A stretch of DNA of 64,000 bases from the NCBI GenBank assembly GCA_029449245.1, contig JANATF010000006.1:2108001-2172000 (forward strand). The letters are read 5' to 3'. This document shows, one piece after another, positions 1 through 13,240 of the stretch. This stretch comes from Mortierella alpina (taxonomy: Eukaryota > Mortierellomycota > Mortierellomycetes > Mortierellales > Mortierellaceae). Within the stretch, counting starts at the first letter, position 1. Every line of letters begins with the position of its first letter. A program made the position numbers and the translations under genes. A model generated the notes under the pieces. The model saw only the letters and a program-made list of their open reading frames with translations, was not told the origin of the DNA and made no database searches.

Positions 1-2219
1 GCCTTACGATATCCGGCATTCGATCTTTGGCGAGTTGTCGCTCCAGGACATTTACCATCTGCAACTGGTGAGACACCTTTCCCATGTCTACTTTTTTCTC
101 CCCTTTGCTCTGTTCTATGGGTGCATTGATTGCCCGTGCGGCGAAAAACGCGGGCATCCATCTTTGGCCGCCCTTCCTCCCTTTTTTTGTTCACTCTCAG
201 CATATTTCAAAACGCCTTCTCTACTGAGCTCTCTTGCACGCAAGGTCTTGCAAGTTGTGGATCGGGGTTGGATTGTCCATGTGGGTCTCTCTCTACGCAG
301 GGCTTCAATGTCACCATGTCAACTGTAAAGTCTGAAGAGTGTGCGCATGTCTGAGAGAAAAAGGCTTTTTGTTTACCTCTAAAGTGCGCCAACAATGAAA
401 AATGCGGGGAAGCTGCCATGTTCTTTGGCAAAGCACATGGCAAACCCCGCATTTTGCTATTTTGGCCCCCCTTTTGCCCTCCCTTTTGCGGTTCGTGTTA
501 CAGTGGGAGCAGAGGAGTGTACTTCTTCCTTGAGCTAAGCACTATAACGTTCTTTTCTATCCTTGCTGCCCGCCATAGCCGCTCAACCAATGTATGCTGA
601 GTGTCCCGCCTTTGAACATACCCATCTAACATGCCATGGCCTTCCCTTTGTCTCTAGACCTGCAAGCTGCTCTATTGGGCCACCTCGGACCAGCTTATAT
701 GGAAGAGGATTGCGCTCGATCTCATTCAGGGCGAGTTTTACTTTGACATCCCCAAGACGTTGCCAGCCAACATCCCCAACTGGAAGTACTTTTGCAAACG
801 CCATCTGCTTCGACAACGCAACTGGCGACGCGGCCAGGTCCAAGACATCATCTCACTCGACGACAACTACCAAAAGCTGACGACGCTCCAGATCATGGCA
901 CCGTATGTCCTCACGGGCTGCGACGATGGTCGGGTTCATCTGTGGAACATTAGCACTCGCACGTTACTGCACTGCTTTCAGGTCAAAGGCGAGATTACTT
1001 GGGTCGAATACTTGCAGGATGAAAACATGGTTGCGGGATTAGGATACGATATCGAACAAACGCGGTCCGAGATTCGCTTGTTTTCGACAGAGACGGGTCA
1101 ACAGATTGGGCTCTACGAGGAGTGCTTTTGGGACCTGGCTATTTGCGCCATCAATAGAAACTATTTGGTCGCCTCGGATGGCAAGGGACGATACACGACC
1201 TGGAACTGGAAATCCGGCGCCAAGATCAGCACGTTCAAGGTGGAGGACGAGGTAACGTAGCGAGATGTTCGGGTCATTGTGTGTTCCTTTTACGCGCATT
1301 CTTTTACCATCCCTTTTTGCTGAATGTATGGACGTTTTTCTTTACTTTCTCTACTTCTAGACATCGATCACAGAAGCGCTTTACTTGGTCCAAAACACAA
1401 TTCTGGAGCTGCATTACGATGGAATGATGCGACTCTTTTCCATTCACGGTGAATGCTATGGCCGCTTCACGCTCGACAATATTCTGCCCAACCATCAAGT
1501 CTCATTCTGCTGGCTTCACAATGATTTTTCGATGGTTGTCTGGGAATTGAGCAATACCATGGCCCACATCCGCCTTCCGCTTTTGCAAAAGGACGCGCCC
1601 GATAATCGACTGGGGAGACCGATTTCGCAAGAGGAATGGGATGCTCAGGGGGCTGAGGTTTACTGGCGACACCAATTGACACACACCTGCAACTTTGCGG
1701 CCATGGGTGGAGGTCGGTTCCAGTTGCTTTACGTTGAGATCTTTGAGAACTTGATGGATCAGGTCCCTATTCGAGTTCACTCTTTACGGCCGAGTCGACC
1801 CACCGAGGGTGCGGATGCCCCGCCTGGGACAGGCCAAATTGGGCCTGATTCTGGCGATCCTCCTGCTGTGGGTCAAGCAGCGGCGGCTGAAGTTCAGGCA
1901 GAGGATGAGGGATACGGCTGGCAACATGGCGAATATGTTACCGCTCACAGCTTGAACCCAGAGATTGAAAAGATTATACAGGGACTCCGGCCATCACGCA
2001 TTGATTGCGACCCCGAGTACATTGTCGTAAGTGTCTTTGTTATTGCTACTTCTTTTCCGTTTCCCCCCTCCTTGGCTGATTGTTCACTGACGCGTAAAAT
2101 CTGGAAAACAAAACTTGTAGGTCGGTTTGGTACAAGGAGGAGTCCGGTTGCTACAGTTTGCACCAGTAGATGAGGAGCTCTTTGAGCAGACACCGCCCTG
2201 GGGCGACTATCGCTCTTGA
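1..2219 (+). CDS. F-box/WD40-repeat protein, 3' part (5' end outside window)
   Basis: Partial gene. Exons as read: 1-67, 658-1251, 1361-2026 and 2121-2219 (stop TGA at 2217-2219), all joining in frame. The first visible residues (IFGELSLQDIYHLQL, then TCKLLYWATSDQLIWK across the intron) look like an F-box-type helix set. They are followed by WD40-like strands such as VLTGCDDGRVHLWNIST and YLVASDGKGRYTTWNW, and a C-terminal propeller part. F-box/WD proteins are usually substrate receptors of SCF ubiquitin ligases; that role is inferred from the family. The first intron (590 bp) is much longer than the others here (about 90-110 bp) and could hide a small exon. The product ends with an acidic tail (EELFEQTPPWGDYRS). 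The start codon and upstream part are missing. Confidence 0.75.
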
Positions 2220-3194
2220 CGCATGAGAGAGATAGTATTATATTTAAAAACTTGTACAGTAAACAGAAGAAATTGCGGAAAAAAATAACACGACTTTTGT
2301 ATCCCATTTTGCTTCATGTATGTTTTCAATGGTGCTTCTTTCTGAAGGTGCCAACGTGTCGAAAACGCGTGTTGCATACTACGCGCCATTTTGGTGCTGT
2401 TCTTTGAAGCTGCCGGCACGTCGAAACGCGAACGGCTAATACGCGCCATTGAGTCGATGATCTTGTGCACAATACTGGGCATCATCTCCCGATCCCGCAC
2501 GCAAGGGTTGCAATGTTGAAGTGGTTGTAATGAGATGACTCTGAAGACTGCCATGAATAGGGAGTAAAACGCTGCATTGATGCCAGCAATGATGCTCACG
2601 AACGACCGAATTGTACTCAAGTGCATGTATGCAGGCACTAAAATCTATACCCTTTGGTTTCTTGTTCAGTCTCGAGTATGTTCATGTACACTTGGCTGTG
2701 ACTACAACTGCATGCGTCTCAGAGAATACTGCGCAGACATACCGTGTCTTTGTGAGCAAAGAATTTGCTGACCTTACCAAGGTTTTGGTTTCGCGAAGAA
2801 TAAAAAAAAACCCCCCTCCCTCCTCAGACATCATACGAGTAGCATGGTACTGTACAAAAACCCTGCCTAGAACAAGATGGGGAAAAAATGCATTCCATGA
2901 GACTGCAACCGTTTTTTTTTTTTTTGCTCCCAAGTTGGTGCTGGGGTGAGGGTCATGAAAGAAACATCCATGTCCTCTTCCTGGGACCCCAAAATGGAAC
3001 CTGGTTGCAGGAAGTGTTCCGCGTTTGCTAATATCAACCTCGTCTTTTTTCATTCTTCAAGAACCTACCCATTTCGAAAGATACCTCAGAAAGATGCAGG
3101 AAAACGACCTTTATTTATCATGTCTTTTTGGCGCGGTAACGATGATAGATTAAGAAGGGGGGGGGGGGGCAGAATGAGATGTATCATCATCTCT
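2220..3194. other. Convergent intergenic region
   Basis: The 3' flanks of the F-box/WD40 gene (plus) and of the small secreted-protein gene (minus) meet here. I see no convincing coding exon, tRNA or repeat apart from homopolymer runs (T run near 2914-2925, G run near 3161-3169). Confidence 0.6.
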
Positions 3195-4055
3195 TTAGAG
3201 CTTGACGGTGTTGCCAAAGGCACCCCAGCATCCCTCTCTCGACTTCTCGACGGGGCAGTCGCTCTTGCTCTTGCAGCAGCGGAGGCAGTACGTCTTGCTG
3301 TTGGGCTCAATGAACTGGAGGAAGTGAGAGTAACCCAAGCAAGTGGCTCCCTTGGCGACACCATGGTCTGTTGTTTTTTTTCATCATTCAGAAGAGCATA
3401 GGACACAAAGAGAATGTGAGAAAAATGCTGGAGCAAACAATAAAAAAAAACGAATAGCAAACATATCTCTCTCTCTATTTTTTTTTATCCACTTACGATA
3501 CGCGGCACCCTGGTCCTTCTTGCTGAAGTCGTACTGTGTGGGGTCCATCTTTCCAGTGACCTGGATCCACCTCTTCTTGGCGTCCTTGGTCACACGCGAG
3601 GACTTGATGAATCCATAGGGCAGGCTGTCGGTTCCCAACACGCGGCTGAGCTGGGATGTGCACGCGGGCGCGGCCACGAACGTATCCTTCAAGGCACTGT
3701 CGACTCTCTGACCACGGACGGGCATGAAGATGCAGAAGAAGCTCTCGTCCATGATCAAGGCCGTCTTACCCCACAGAGGGCACAGCTTGTGGTTGTAACT
3801 GGTGTTGTCGGCCGCCATGATGGCAGCGGCAGAGGCCTCACCCTCACCATCGTTGTCACCCTCGTCGTCACCGTCGTCGTCACCATCGTCACTGTAGCCA
3901 CCAGCGGCGGGATCGGACTCAATGACAATGAGATCGGGAATGCCAGCTGCTCCGACAGCGTTGGGAGACGAGTTATCGGCGGCGTCCTGGGCAGCGACCA
4001 TCGAGAGGAGGGCGACAGCGGCGGTCGAGAGAAGAAGAGACTTGGCGAAACGCAT
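3195..4055 (-). CDS. Small secreted acidic, cysteine-containing protein
   Basis: Two exons, 3497-4055 and 3195-3367, give 243 residues. The start at 4055 is chosen because it opens directly into a typical signal peptide (MRFAKSLLLSTAAVALLSMV, cleavage likely after AAQ). An acidic Asp/Gly/Glu-rich stretch follows (roughly residues 55-75). The rest is a globular domain with about eight cysteines, including a C-terminal cluster (YCLRCCKSKSDC, then EGCWG) encoded mainly by exon 2. A TATA box lies about 110 bp upstream. I do not recognise the family. The export signal, Cys content and strong promoter are consistent with an abundant secreted or cell-wall protein; this is inference. Confidence 0.8.
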
Positions 4056-4164
4056 CTTGGGAAGGATTTGACTTGTAAGGAAGGGGAGCGGGTAGTGTAG
4101 AAGAGTGGTGTGGTGTGGTGATGATGGAGAATAGACATGCAACGGGGGGGGGAGAACCAGCCGC

Positions 4165-4171
4165 TTTTATA
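4165..4171 (-). promoter_or_regulatory. TATA box of the secreted-protein gene
   Basis: TATAAAA on the minus strand, about 110 bp upstream of the ATG at 4055. Placement suits a core promoter. Confidence 0.5.
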
Positions 4172-5006
4172 TGCGCTTCACAACCGTCAACACCTTGAGA
4201 GAGAGAGACAAGTCGCCATAGAGCAGCTGTAAGCTACCTAGAGTACACGCTCAAGTTACGCACCCCTAGCTATATCGATAATAGTATATTCCGGGGCTGA
4301 GGGTGTGTCGAGGATAAAAGTCTTGAAAAGTATGAAACGTGCATGAGCACATTCTCAAGGGCCGTGGAATGTGTCCCCGCTTTGAGTAGACTGGTAGAAA
4401 AAACGTTGACAGAAGTACCAAATGCTAGGGTCATCCTTGAACTGGGAGTAGAGTGGTAGGTTCCTTTACCAGGCGGGGCTTACAAGCGCGGTATAAAAAT
4501 AATTATCCTCTGGGCCGCCATATCGCACAAAAAAAAAGAGGCCGTTGTCTAACCACGTTCACGTTCCAAAACAAGGACGAGAGCACAGATCCAGGGGACG
4601 CAGAAATAGATCGCAACTGGATACCCAGGTACCAGTGGCGAAGGTACAGCACGCGTGGTACAGATTCCTTGTCTGACGCAGACGAGCCCGTGTGTGACAA
4701 AAGATGTTCAGCGCTAGACTAGTTATCGAAACGTGGGTTTTCATGTGTGGAAAACAGACAGGGCTTTGTCTACACTCAATCGTACACACATGTACTTTCT
4801 TGGGCTTTGCTTAGCGCATGTCTAAGGCGTCGTTGGATTACACCCTTGTTTCCCAAGCTGAGCCGTTTTAGATGGTAAGCGTATAAATCTGCAACGCGGG
4901 TGGGCAACAAGATAGGGATGTCTCTGGCGATTTGCGGAACGTGAAGAAATGAGATCGCGTTTTTATTGATCCTGTTCTACAGCACCATGCGAGCAATAAT
5001 ACTTCT
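4172..5006. other. Intergenic region upstream of the secreted-protein gene
   Basis: Holds the distal promoter of the secreted-protein gene and the 3' flank of GCN20 (both minus). No coding exon, tRNA or mobile element was seen. Confidence 0.55.
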
Positions 5007-7658
5007 TTACATGCCCTTCTCGAGCACATACTCCTTATACTCCTTGATACCCTCGCCCAGGAACTTCTTGAGGCTGCCTCCTTCGCACACCCAAAGCTCA
5101 GTGCATACCGACTTGATGAATCGCTCGTCGTGGGAGACGATAACAACACCTCCCTGGAACTGTTTCAATGCACTTGTGAGTGCGTCGATCGAGTCCATAT
5201 CCAAGTGATTGGTGGGCTAGAATGTACATGAAAGAAAAAAAAAGGACGCAAAGCGTTAGCTAAACGTTCGTTCCTTCGTAGAAAAAGAAAGAAATGAAAT
5301 AACACCCTATGAGCATTCATCTCCAAACAAAGACTGACCTCGTCCAGAATCAAGAAATGTGGGTTCTGAAGTCCAAGACAGGCAAAGGCGACTCTTGACT
5401 TTTGACCTCCCGACAAGGTCGCAATCTGCTGCAAACCAACCATGCCAGTGATACCAAACGATCCCAATTGACGACGGTACTCCTCATCACTCTTTCCTGG
5501 CCAGTTCTTGGCCATAAACTCGACCGATGTCACATTGACATCCAGCTGATCCACGTGGTGCTGACTGAAGAGTGCGAAACGAAGGCGGCCGTGGCGATGG
5601 ACCATTCCCTTCTGGGGCTCGAGCTTGCCTGTCAGCAACTTCAACATGGTGGTCTTACCAGCACCGTTGGGTCCAACCACTGCGATGCGGGAATCCATTT
5701 GCATGTCCAGGTAGATGTGTTCCAAAATGTTCTTCTCGGGCGTGTAACCGAATGTGCAGTCGGTCATCTGCAGAATTGGTGGTCCCAGCTTCTCGGGATC
5801 TGGGAACTTGAAGAAGATCGAGTTCTCGACCTCTGGTGGCTCCAGCTCGGGCAGCTTCTCCAAAATTTTGATCTTCGATTGTGCCTGTGCTGCTCTGTTG
5901 GCATTATATCTCCACCGGTCGATGAATGCCTGCAGATGGGCGCGGTACTGCACCTGGTTCTCGTATTCACGGAGCTGTGCCTTGTGACGTTCGCCCTTTG
6001 TTGTGTGGAACTGTGTGAAGTTGCCCTTGTAGTAATCCAGTTGCTCAGAGTGCTGGTAGAGAATATCCGTAGCGACCTCGTCCAAGAATTCTATTCAACA
6101 AAAACAGAGCGAAAAAAAAACATGCCCAGGATTAGACGAGTGCTGCTAGACCATCCTTTTCCTTTGTTGCGAACATTCCTTGGATAACTGCCCATCATAC
6201 CTCGGTCGTGAGAAACAACCAGCAGGGTATTGGGCCATGTCTTGAGATAGTTTTCGAGCCAGATAACGGCGGGAATATCCAACATGTTCGTAGGTTCGTC
6301 CAGAAGCAGCAAGTCGGGTTTGTTGAAAAGAGCACGGGCAAGGGCCAGACGCATACGCCATCCTCCAGAGAAACTCCTTGTGGGGTTACGGTGCTTATCA
6401 GGAGTGAATCCAAGACCAGAGAGAATGGATGCAGCGCTATTCAACAAAAAAGAGTAGAGTGAGTGAGGGATTCCAGATCAAACGTTGTCAACAAACGCCG
6501 ACGACCCTGCTGCAACCATTGCAATTGATTTTCTTACCGTGATTCAGCTTTGTCAGATTCGATTGCCTCCAGTTTGGCGTAGACATCCTTCATATCGGCC
6601 ATGGCCTTTTCACGTTCTTCCTCAAACTGCTCCTTGGTCCGGGTATCGCCCTCCTGCAAGCCTTTCTCCATGTCCATTGTGAGGGCGTTCAGCCTCTTTT
6701 CCTCTGCCAGCAGATGCTCGCGCCACTGATCCGCTGAAAGAACGGCCTGAATAGCCTCGACGTCGTTTCCGACCATCTATCAAGTGGTGAAAATGAAGAA
6801 ACCGCAGTTGGGTCTTATCAGTCAGAGATTCCAAACGGAGCAGATCTATGCGTCTTGTTGTACTTTCTTCTCTCTCTTTTTTTTTACCTCTTGCTCGACA
6901 TGAAGAATACTAATGTGCGTAGGCACGTTGAGCTCTCTCCGGGACAGAGTACGCAACAAGGTCGACTTTCCGATACCGTTACGACCGACCAAACCATAAC
7001 GACGTCCAAACGCCAACGTCAGGTTCGCGTTCGTCAGAATACGCTTTCCAGCAAACGAAATATCAAAGTTCTCCAGCTTGACGTCCTTGAGCTTGCCCTT
7101 GGTCGAGGTGTAATCCAGGATCGGGTTGATCGCACTGTAATCCACGTCCTCCTTCTTGTCCAGCAACTTACTGGCCGCGTACTCGACACGAGCCGTGCGC
7201 TTGAGCATCTTGGCCGCGATCTTGGCCTCGGCCTTCTCCAGCTTCTTGGTGTCGACTTGCGACAGGATCTTGCGACCCGACAGGGCCTCCAGATCGACCG
7301 CACGCGCGCCAATCTTGCCCGTGGCCGAGACAGAGTCCTGGCTCAGCATGTGCACGGGCTTCTCCAGCAGTTTGGCGAGACCGTCGGATCCGACGCTCTG
7401 GCTGGTGTGGCGTTCCTTGGCTTGGGAATCAAACAAGGTCTGGAATCGTTTGCAGAGACGATCGATGGCGTCTTGCTCGCCGCCTGCATCCTCGAGTAGC
7501 GGGCGGACGAATTCGGCGATGGCATCCTCGTCGTCGCCCAATGCCGAGTTCTCGTCGAGGTAGCCGACGATGTAGTCGATGATGGCGTCGTCTGCGTCGG
7601 GCACGCACTCGCGCACCATGTGGGACATCTCTGCCTTGCTGAGGGTGGTTGCGACCAT
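5007..7658 (-). CDS. GCN20: ABCF ATPase, GCN20/ABCF3-type translation factor
   Basis: Five exons: 6888-7658, 6538-6776, 6201-6436, 5339-6090 and 5007-5216, giving 735 residues, close to yeast Gcn20 (about 750). There are two ABC cassettes and no membrane segments. The first has Walker [10 protein letters not shown], signature [17 protein letters not shown] and Walker [13 protein letters not shown]. The second has [21 protein letters not shown] and LILDEPTNHLD. The interdomain linker is charged and helical. The ~200-residue N-terminal region is the part that, in yeast, binds Gcn1 and supports Gcn2 activation on stalled ribosomes. The start at 7658 is the first Met of the conserved reading frame; upstream sequence is low-complexity GA/GT repeat. 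Family assignment is firm; the symbol follows the fungal orthologue. Confidence 0.93.
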
Positions 7659-8076
7659 GGTGGATGCAATGGCAAGTGGAAGCAAACGGTGAAGGCGAGA
7701 GAAAGAGAGAGAGAGTGTGTGTGTGCGTGTATGTGAGTGAGAGAAAGAGAGCAACACAGCGCTGCAGGGGGGGCTTTTGATTTGTTGTTTGCTGGTGTAA
7801 GTCACGTGCGGTGCCTAGGGGCGCCAGGTCCCTTGTCTCCATCCGATCCAACCGTGGCCCAACAACTCCAATCGTTTACGCCACCAACTACACACATTAC
7901 GCAACATGCAACAAAGGCTTGCCGATACATCAAGATTCAAAAAGAGCCGACAGAAGCATGTGGGGGCCTGAAAATAATTGTTCATTGCCTACAAGACGAG
8001 AATTAAGTATGTTTGTGCTTTTGCGTGTAAGGGACGTGATCTTGGGGGATATATAAACTACTACTCATGACTAGGC
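7659..8076. other. GCN20 promoter region and 3' flank of the DUF3712 gene
   Basis: The 5' leader of GCN20 contains a GA/GT-rich tract (about 7690-7750 on the plus strand). The rest is unremarkable A+T-balanced sequence with no exon-like signal. Confidence 0.5.
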
Positions 8077-11000
8077 TCAGGCGCTTGGGACTGGATCCGC
8101 AGGAGCTGCCGTCGCGCTTGGTGGTGGCGCCACGCTGGTGGGTTCGGGCACGGTGCTGGGAGCAGCCGTGGCGGTGGGGAGAGGCACATCGCTCGTGACA
8201 ACAGTTGGCTCTGCGGTGGCCGTGGGCATGGCTACACTATCCGTAGCGGTCGCTGTGATCGTGGGGGACACAATAGCGCTGGGTGTGGCCGTGGCTCCCT
8301 TCTTGTAGTACTGCAAGAGCAAGGCAAAGTCAGGTCCCGTCTCCAGCTTGGGGGTGATACCACTTTCGGGAGGGTAGACGAGGTCAGTGCCCATTTGCGA
8401 CATGCGCAGCGTGGGGTCCGATCCAAGGGCGACCATGCCCCACAAGATGGTCTGCATCTGAAGCGCGTCTCGCTGGGCAACGACCGTTTCAAGGGTGCTC
8501 AACTGGGACTCGACCAATGGCAGGAGCTTCATCTTGAATGTGATCGTCGACGTCTGGTTGGGCATCAACTCATACTTCATGTCGGGAAGGAACTCGAAGA
8601 GGTCCAGGACTTCAAAGAGAGGAGCAGTCTTGGCAGACACTCGACTGATATCACTACTGATCGCGTAGTCTGCGACGCTCGCAAACAAGAAATGGGCACC
8701 AAAGTAAGGGTTGCCAAACGTCGTGGTCATTTCGACCAAACCGTCCGTCAGGGTCGAGGGCAGGACCTTGACCGTCCAAGTCGGACTGTAGTACTTGGCA
8801 CTGTAAACCGCGGGCAGGTTCTTGGGTGCAACCACCGCGGTCTTCAACCGCTGCAGACCAGCGGCCAGTGCTGGGTTAGGGCTCGCCTTGTCGGTTGCCC
8901 AGAGAGCAATTCTGACGTCCTGAGTCGTCAATAGGAGTGGGATTTCTTGCCCAGCCTTGGTCGATTGGTCAAAAGCAATAGTAGAGATAACATCGTTGTC
9001 GCCAGGAACCAACTTGAAGTTCTTCAGGGTCGAGGGTCCTGCGTAACCGGCCTCGTTGTAGTCCAAGCCGCAGTTCAACGACAAGTCTCCCAGAGTGAGC
9101 GTGAGCTTGCTGGGGTTGTGGATCGTGACAAGAGCACTGGTGAGAACACTGCCGGGGACAGTAATGAAATCATAGTCGACGGTTGAGCGGTAAATGATAT
9201 TCTGGAGACCCTGGAGGCCATCCATCTGCGTCTTGACGTCGATTTTGATGCCCTTGATGGTGATGTTACCCAATGCTCCAAGAGCCAGGATCGAGTCCGA
9301 GGTTCCGCGCAGTCCCATATCGTACTTGACGGCGTCATTCAGGTCGGCGATGAAGTCGGTGTAGACTTTACGCGATCCGGGCGCAACTTTCAATGGAGCA
9401 GGCGGCGTCGTGGTGGTCACGACATTGCCCTTGGAGATAGCGTTAGTCATGGGCGTCGTCAGCACTCCGACAACATCACCGTGCCGATCCAGGATCTCAA
9501 CCGTCTGGCTCAGTCCAACAATGGGTGCACCGTTCACGAAGGGAAGGTTAGTCGTGGCGCTGATGGTGGAGACAGCAATAGGGGCCATTTCGCAAGAGCC
9601 GCAAGTAAAGTCCATGGACATGGCATCAATGCTGACAGCCGCAATGGGTGGTTCAACAAGCCCAGGCAAAGACGTGTGCAGCAGCAGACTCTTGATCGCC
9701 GTATCCAGCCAAGAGACACCTGGGGCACCGGTACCCTGGGCATCCAAGGGCGTGGCGACACCTGCCAAAGCGTTCTGGAAGATGCCCGTCAACAAAGGCT
9801 TGAGATCGCCATTGCCGCTCGCAATGGTCGCTTTCAGGGCGAAGGAGGAGGAGCCGTGTGGGATCAAGGTCAATCCTTCCGCAACAGCTGGTCCGAGGAC
9901 CTTTCCATGGAACTGGGTCTCGAAGGTCGAAACGGGGATGGTCATGCCGATGGTCGAAGGGTTAGCAAGGGAAGCACTGATGAGCATGTGCAAACCAGCG
10001 TCGTCGACAGAGGTGATGTTATAGCCAGAGATTTGGAGACCTGCCAGTTTGTCGAAACCATCCAAAGTAACGGTCTTGGTCATGGTGACACCAGGAAGGG
10101 CAACACCCATGGCGTTGACGACGAGACCGGTCGTGGCAATGGTCCACTCAAACTTGGCATTGTTAAGAGCAAAGACATTAAAGTCCGTGAAGGCAGCCAG
10201 ATCCGTAATGGTAAATGGGACACCCTTCAGGTCGAGGGCGGCACCCTTGTTGGCAATGGCGTTGACTGTGGGCATGATCATGGTTCCAATGGACTTGCCG
10301 CCGTAAGAGACAGTAACGGGGTTAGGGAACTGGATCTGAGCATCAAGAGGGCCCGTCTCAGTAATGGCACCAACGATATCCGTCTGGAAGGCGGTCTCGC
10401 CAGGGGCAAGGATGCTGATGGCATCAAAGGCAAGCTTCGAGCGCTCGACCAGAAGCTGAGCAATGGGTGTGCCGACGAGGGGGATCAACTTCAAGATGGT
10501 CTGGTCCGTTGCTGTGGGAACACCGGTTTGCGTGTAAGGCATGGTGACTTGGTAATCGCCAACCTTCACAGTCGTGGTCATGACAATGTCGACAGAGAGG
10601 CCAGCCATGGCCTTGACCACAAAGTCGGCAACGTTAAAGCCTTCGAACAGACTGGCAGGAGGATTGCCGCCGTTCTGCATGGAGAGCAGGCCGTCGAAGG
10701 CGTCAGTGTTCAGACCATTCTTCACAGCCTGGGCACGGATCAGAGTTACGAGGTCGTGGGGGTTGGTGTTCATGGCCAAGCCGGCGGTGATCGTTCCCTG
10801 GCCAGTTCCTGGAATGACTGGAGGAGAGGGGAAGTTCGCAACGACTGTTCCGAGGGAGACGCCGTTGTAGGTGATGGTCGTGTCGATCGACAAAATAGTC
10901 ATGGGAGGCACGAAGGGGTTGTTCACGGTGACAACAGTCTGGGCGAGGCCGTTGACGAGGGTCGAGTCGAGAACCACGAGAGAGGCACCTGCCAGCAGCT

Positions 11001-13240
11001 TGGTCTGCAATCCGGGCATCTGAGTGCCAATGTTGAGGGAACCAAAAGCAAGGGACAGGGATTCGACCTGCGTGCTCGTGGGTGTGCCAACAATGCTGAC
11101 GTCGGCTCCAGCTCCACTAGTGTACAAGTTCAAGAGCTCAAGACCCTCGGGGGAAGCAGCAGGATCAATGGTCGAAGTCGTCTGAACAGTATTGGCGCCA
11201 GGGACAATAGCGAGTTGAGGCATGGTCACTGTTCCTAGGCGGACGCCCTTGTAGACGAGGTCGAGGACGATATCACCGGCGCTCAGAGAGATGGAGGAGG
11301 GGTTCACGATCACGACGCTAATGGCCATGGTCAGTGCAGTCGAAGTTCCTTCAACAACCTGCAGGGTCGTGATGGTCGGGGCAGGGTTGGCAAGACTCTG
11401 AAGGCCACTGAGCTCGGTCGAGGCATTGAAAGGGATGTTGACCAAGTTGACTGTTCCAATTGAGGTATTTGCAAAGACTGAAGCCTGGCCAACGACCTGG
11501 AAAGGAAGAGTGGATCCAACAGTCAAGTCGCGGTTGAACTCCTGGAAGCTCGTGTGCGAATCGTCGGGAACGAGCAGAGGTGTCTCCAAGAGGTTGAAAG
11601 TCATGGTGCCGGCAGCCATATTCGAGGTCGAAGGGTTGTAGGTCGAGTTGACGCTGGCAATGGTGACACCATTTCGGCTGAGGGCGAACGAATTGGCGAC
11701 TTGGGTGAACTGGATGTTGAAGCCGAAGCCATCGGGAAGAGTATAGTTGGCGAGGACTCCAGTCGAGGTGGTTGTGGGGCTGTAGGCGGTAGGAGGCGTG
11801 AAGACCAGGCCAAGGGCACCGAGGTTCAAGGCCTTGATGAGCTGCAATGGAGCAGGGCTCTGCAGGGGGACCGTGAGCTTCAGGTTCTTGACGGCGGTTG
11901 ACAACCACTCGACCGAGGTGACACCGTCGGGCTTGACATCAAAGCCGGTGGCAATGGTGTCGGTCACAACGTTGCCGATGTAACGCGACATCATCTCTGA
12001 TGCGGCAGCGAGGCCCTCGGGAGTGGTTTGAGGAACGAGGACACCCTTCATGCTGAGGACCTGGGGTCCACGGACCATAGTCAAGTCGGACGAGGTGACA
12101 TAGCCCATGACGATGTTCTTGTACGAGATGGCCAGCGTCAAGCTGCCCATGTACATCTGGATGGCCGAGGGGTTGGTGACCGTGGTGTCAATCTCGATGA
12201 GGATACCCTTGCCGGCTGGATCATCGCCAGGAAGCGAGAACTTTTCGATCTTGATGCCAGTGAGACCGTTGAAGGCTAGAGTGGGCAAAGAAGAGCAAGA
12301 ATCGGCGGGGGGGCGCGGTGGGCGTTAGATATTGCTGGTGTTGCTTCGCTTGAGTAACACGACGTGTGAGATACATCCAAGAGTTTCTTTTGAGCCTTGA
12401 TGCTTACCCCTAACGACAATGTCTTTGCTCAGGTCGAGATCCTTCACCGTGTGGCCGAGGGCCTTGACGTTGAGCTTGCCCTCGAGATGCCATACGAATG
12501 ACTCGGCGTTGAGCATGTATCCTGAGAACTCGGCAAAGTTTGCAGCGTTCGTCACGGCGAACTTGCTCTGGAGGTCCAGCTTGCCACTTCCACCGCTACA
12601 AGGCCGGAGAATAAGTGTCAAGATGGGCAAGGTCAGAAAAAACACATCTGGTAGGGTAGAGGCACCTTCGATGTGCAACGTGGGCAATGAAAAACAAGTG
12701 TATGGACTTACGAAGCTTCACTCTTGCCGGGAATCTCGGTTGTTCCCAGCTCCTTGCCCTCCCAAGAGACGACGACGGTTCCCGGGAATGAAATCTCGGC
12801 ATGGAACGGGCCAGTCTCTTTCATATCTCCCTGCATGACAATGTCCATAGACGTTGCTGAAGGGTTGGTGATGTCCTGAAAGAGCGCGACGCAAAGAGAG
12901 AAAGAAATGAAAGCATATAAAGAGTCAAGATGGCATTCGGTATTGTATGCAGTGTGGGTATGCACGCACGGCTTGAATTTAGCTTCCACGCCCGGAGACT
13001 TACGATCTGCGAGAACTCGATGCTAGCCTTATTCATCAGACCCTGGGCGATCTTGGGCATGATAACGTAGAGAGCAAGGATGACGGCAACGATGATGCCG
13101 ATGATAGTGGTGGGGATGCAGCAGATCCAGAACTTTCGCCGACGATAGAACTTTGGGCGAGCGGGCTGCTTCACGTCCTCGTACTCGTCAAACTCGTCAT
13201 GTTGGCGGTCTTCATCGTCCTCGCGGATGTCAAAAGCCAT
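8077..13240 (-). CDS. Giant DUF3712-type membrane-anchored protein
   Basis: Four exons, 13004-13240, 12712-12875, 12408-12595 and 8077-12275, give 1595 residues; all junctions keep frame. The N-terminus is acidic and cytosolic, then a basic stretch (FYRRRKF) precedes one transmembrane helix (about residues 46-68, WICCIPTTIIGIIVAVILAL). The long remainder repeats an LEA2/DUF3712-like unit many times: an 'N-PS-I' strand motif (for example VTNPSAIQMYMGSL, IVNPSSISLSAGDI, IHNPSKLTLTLGDL), a G-x-x-x-G-T strand, then 'VPGxN'. The last ~80 residues are Ser/Thr/Pro/Ala-rich and end without a second membrane segment. Predicted type II orientation puts the repeats outside the membrane (cell surface or vacuole lumen). 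Fungal DUF3712 proteins have no settled function. The domain name is from pattern memory. Confidence 0.85.

Noticed and set aside
9481-11238. A 585-codon plus-strand open frame opposite the DUF3712 gene
   Set aside because: Antisense shadow of a long, high-GC-third-position exon; the minus strand has the conserved repeats.
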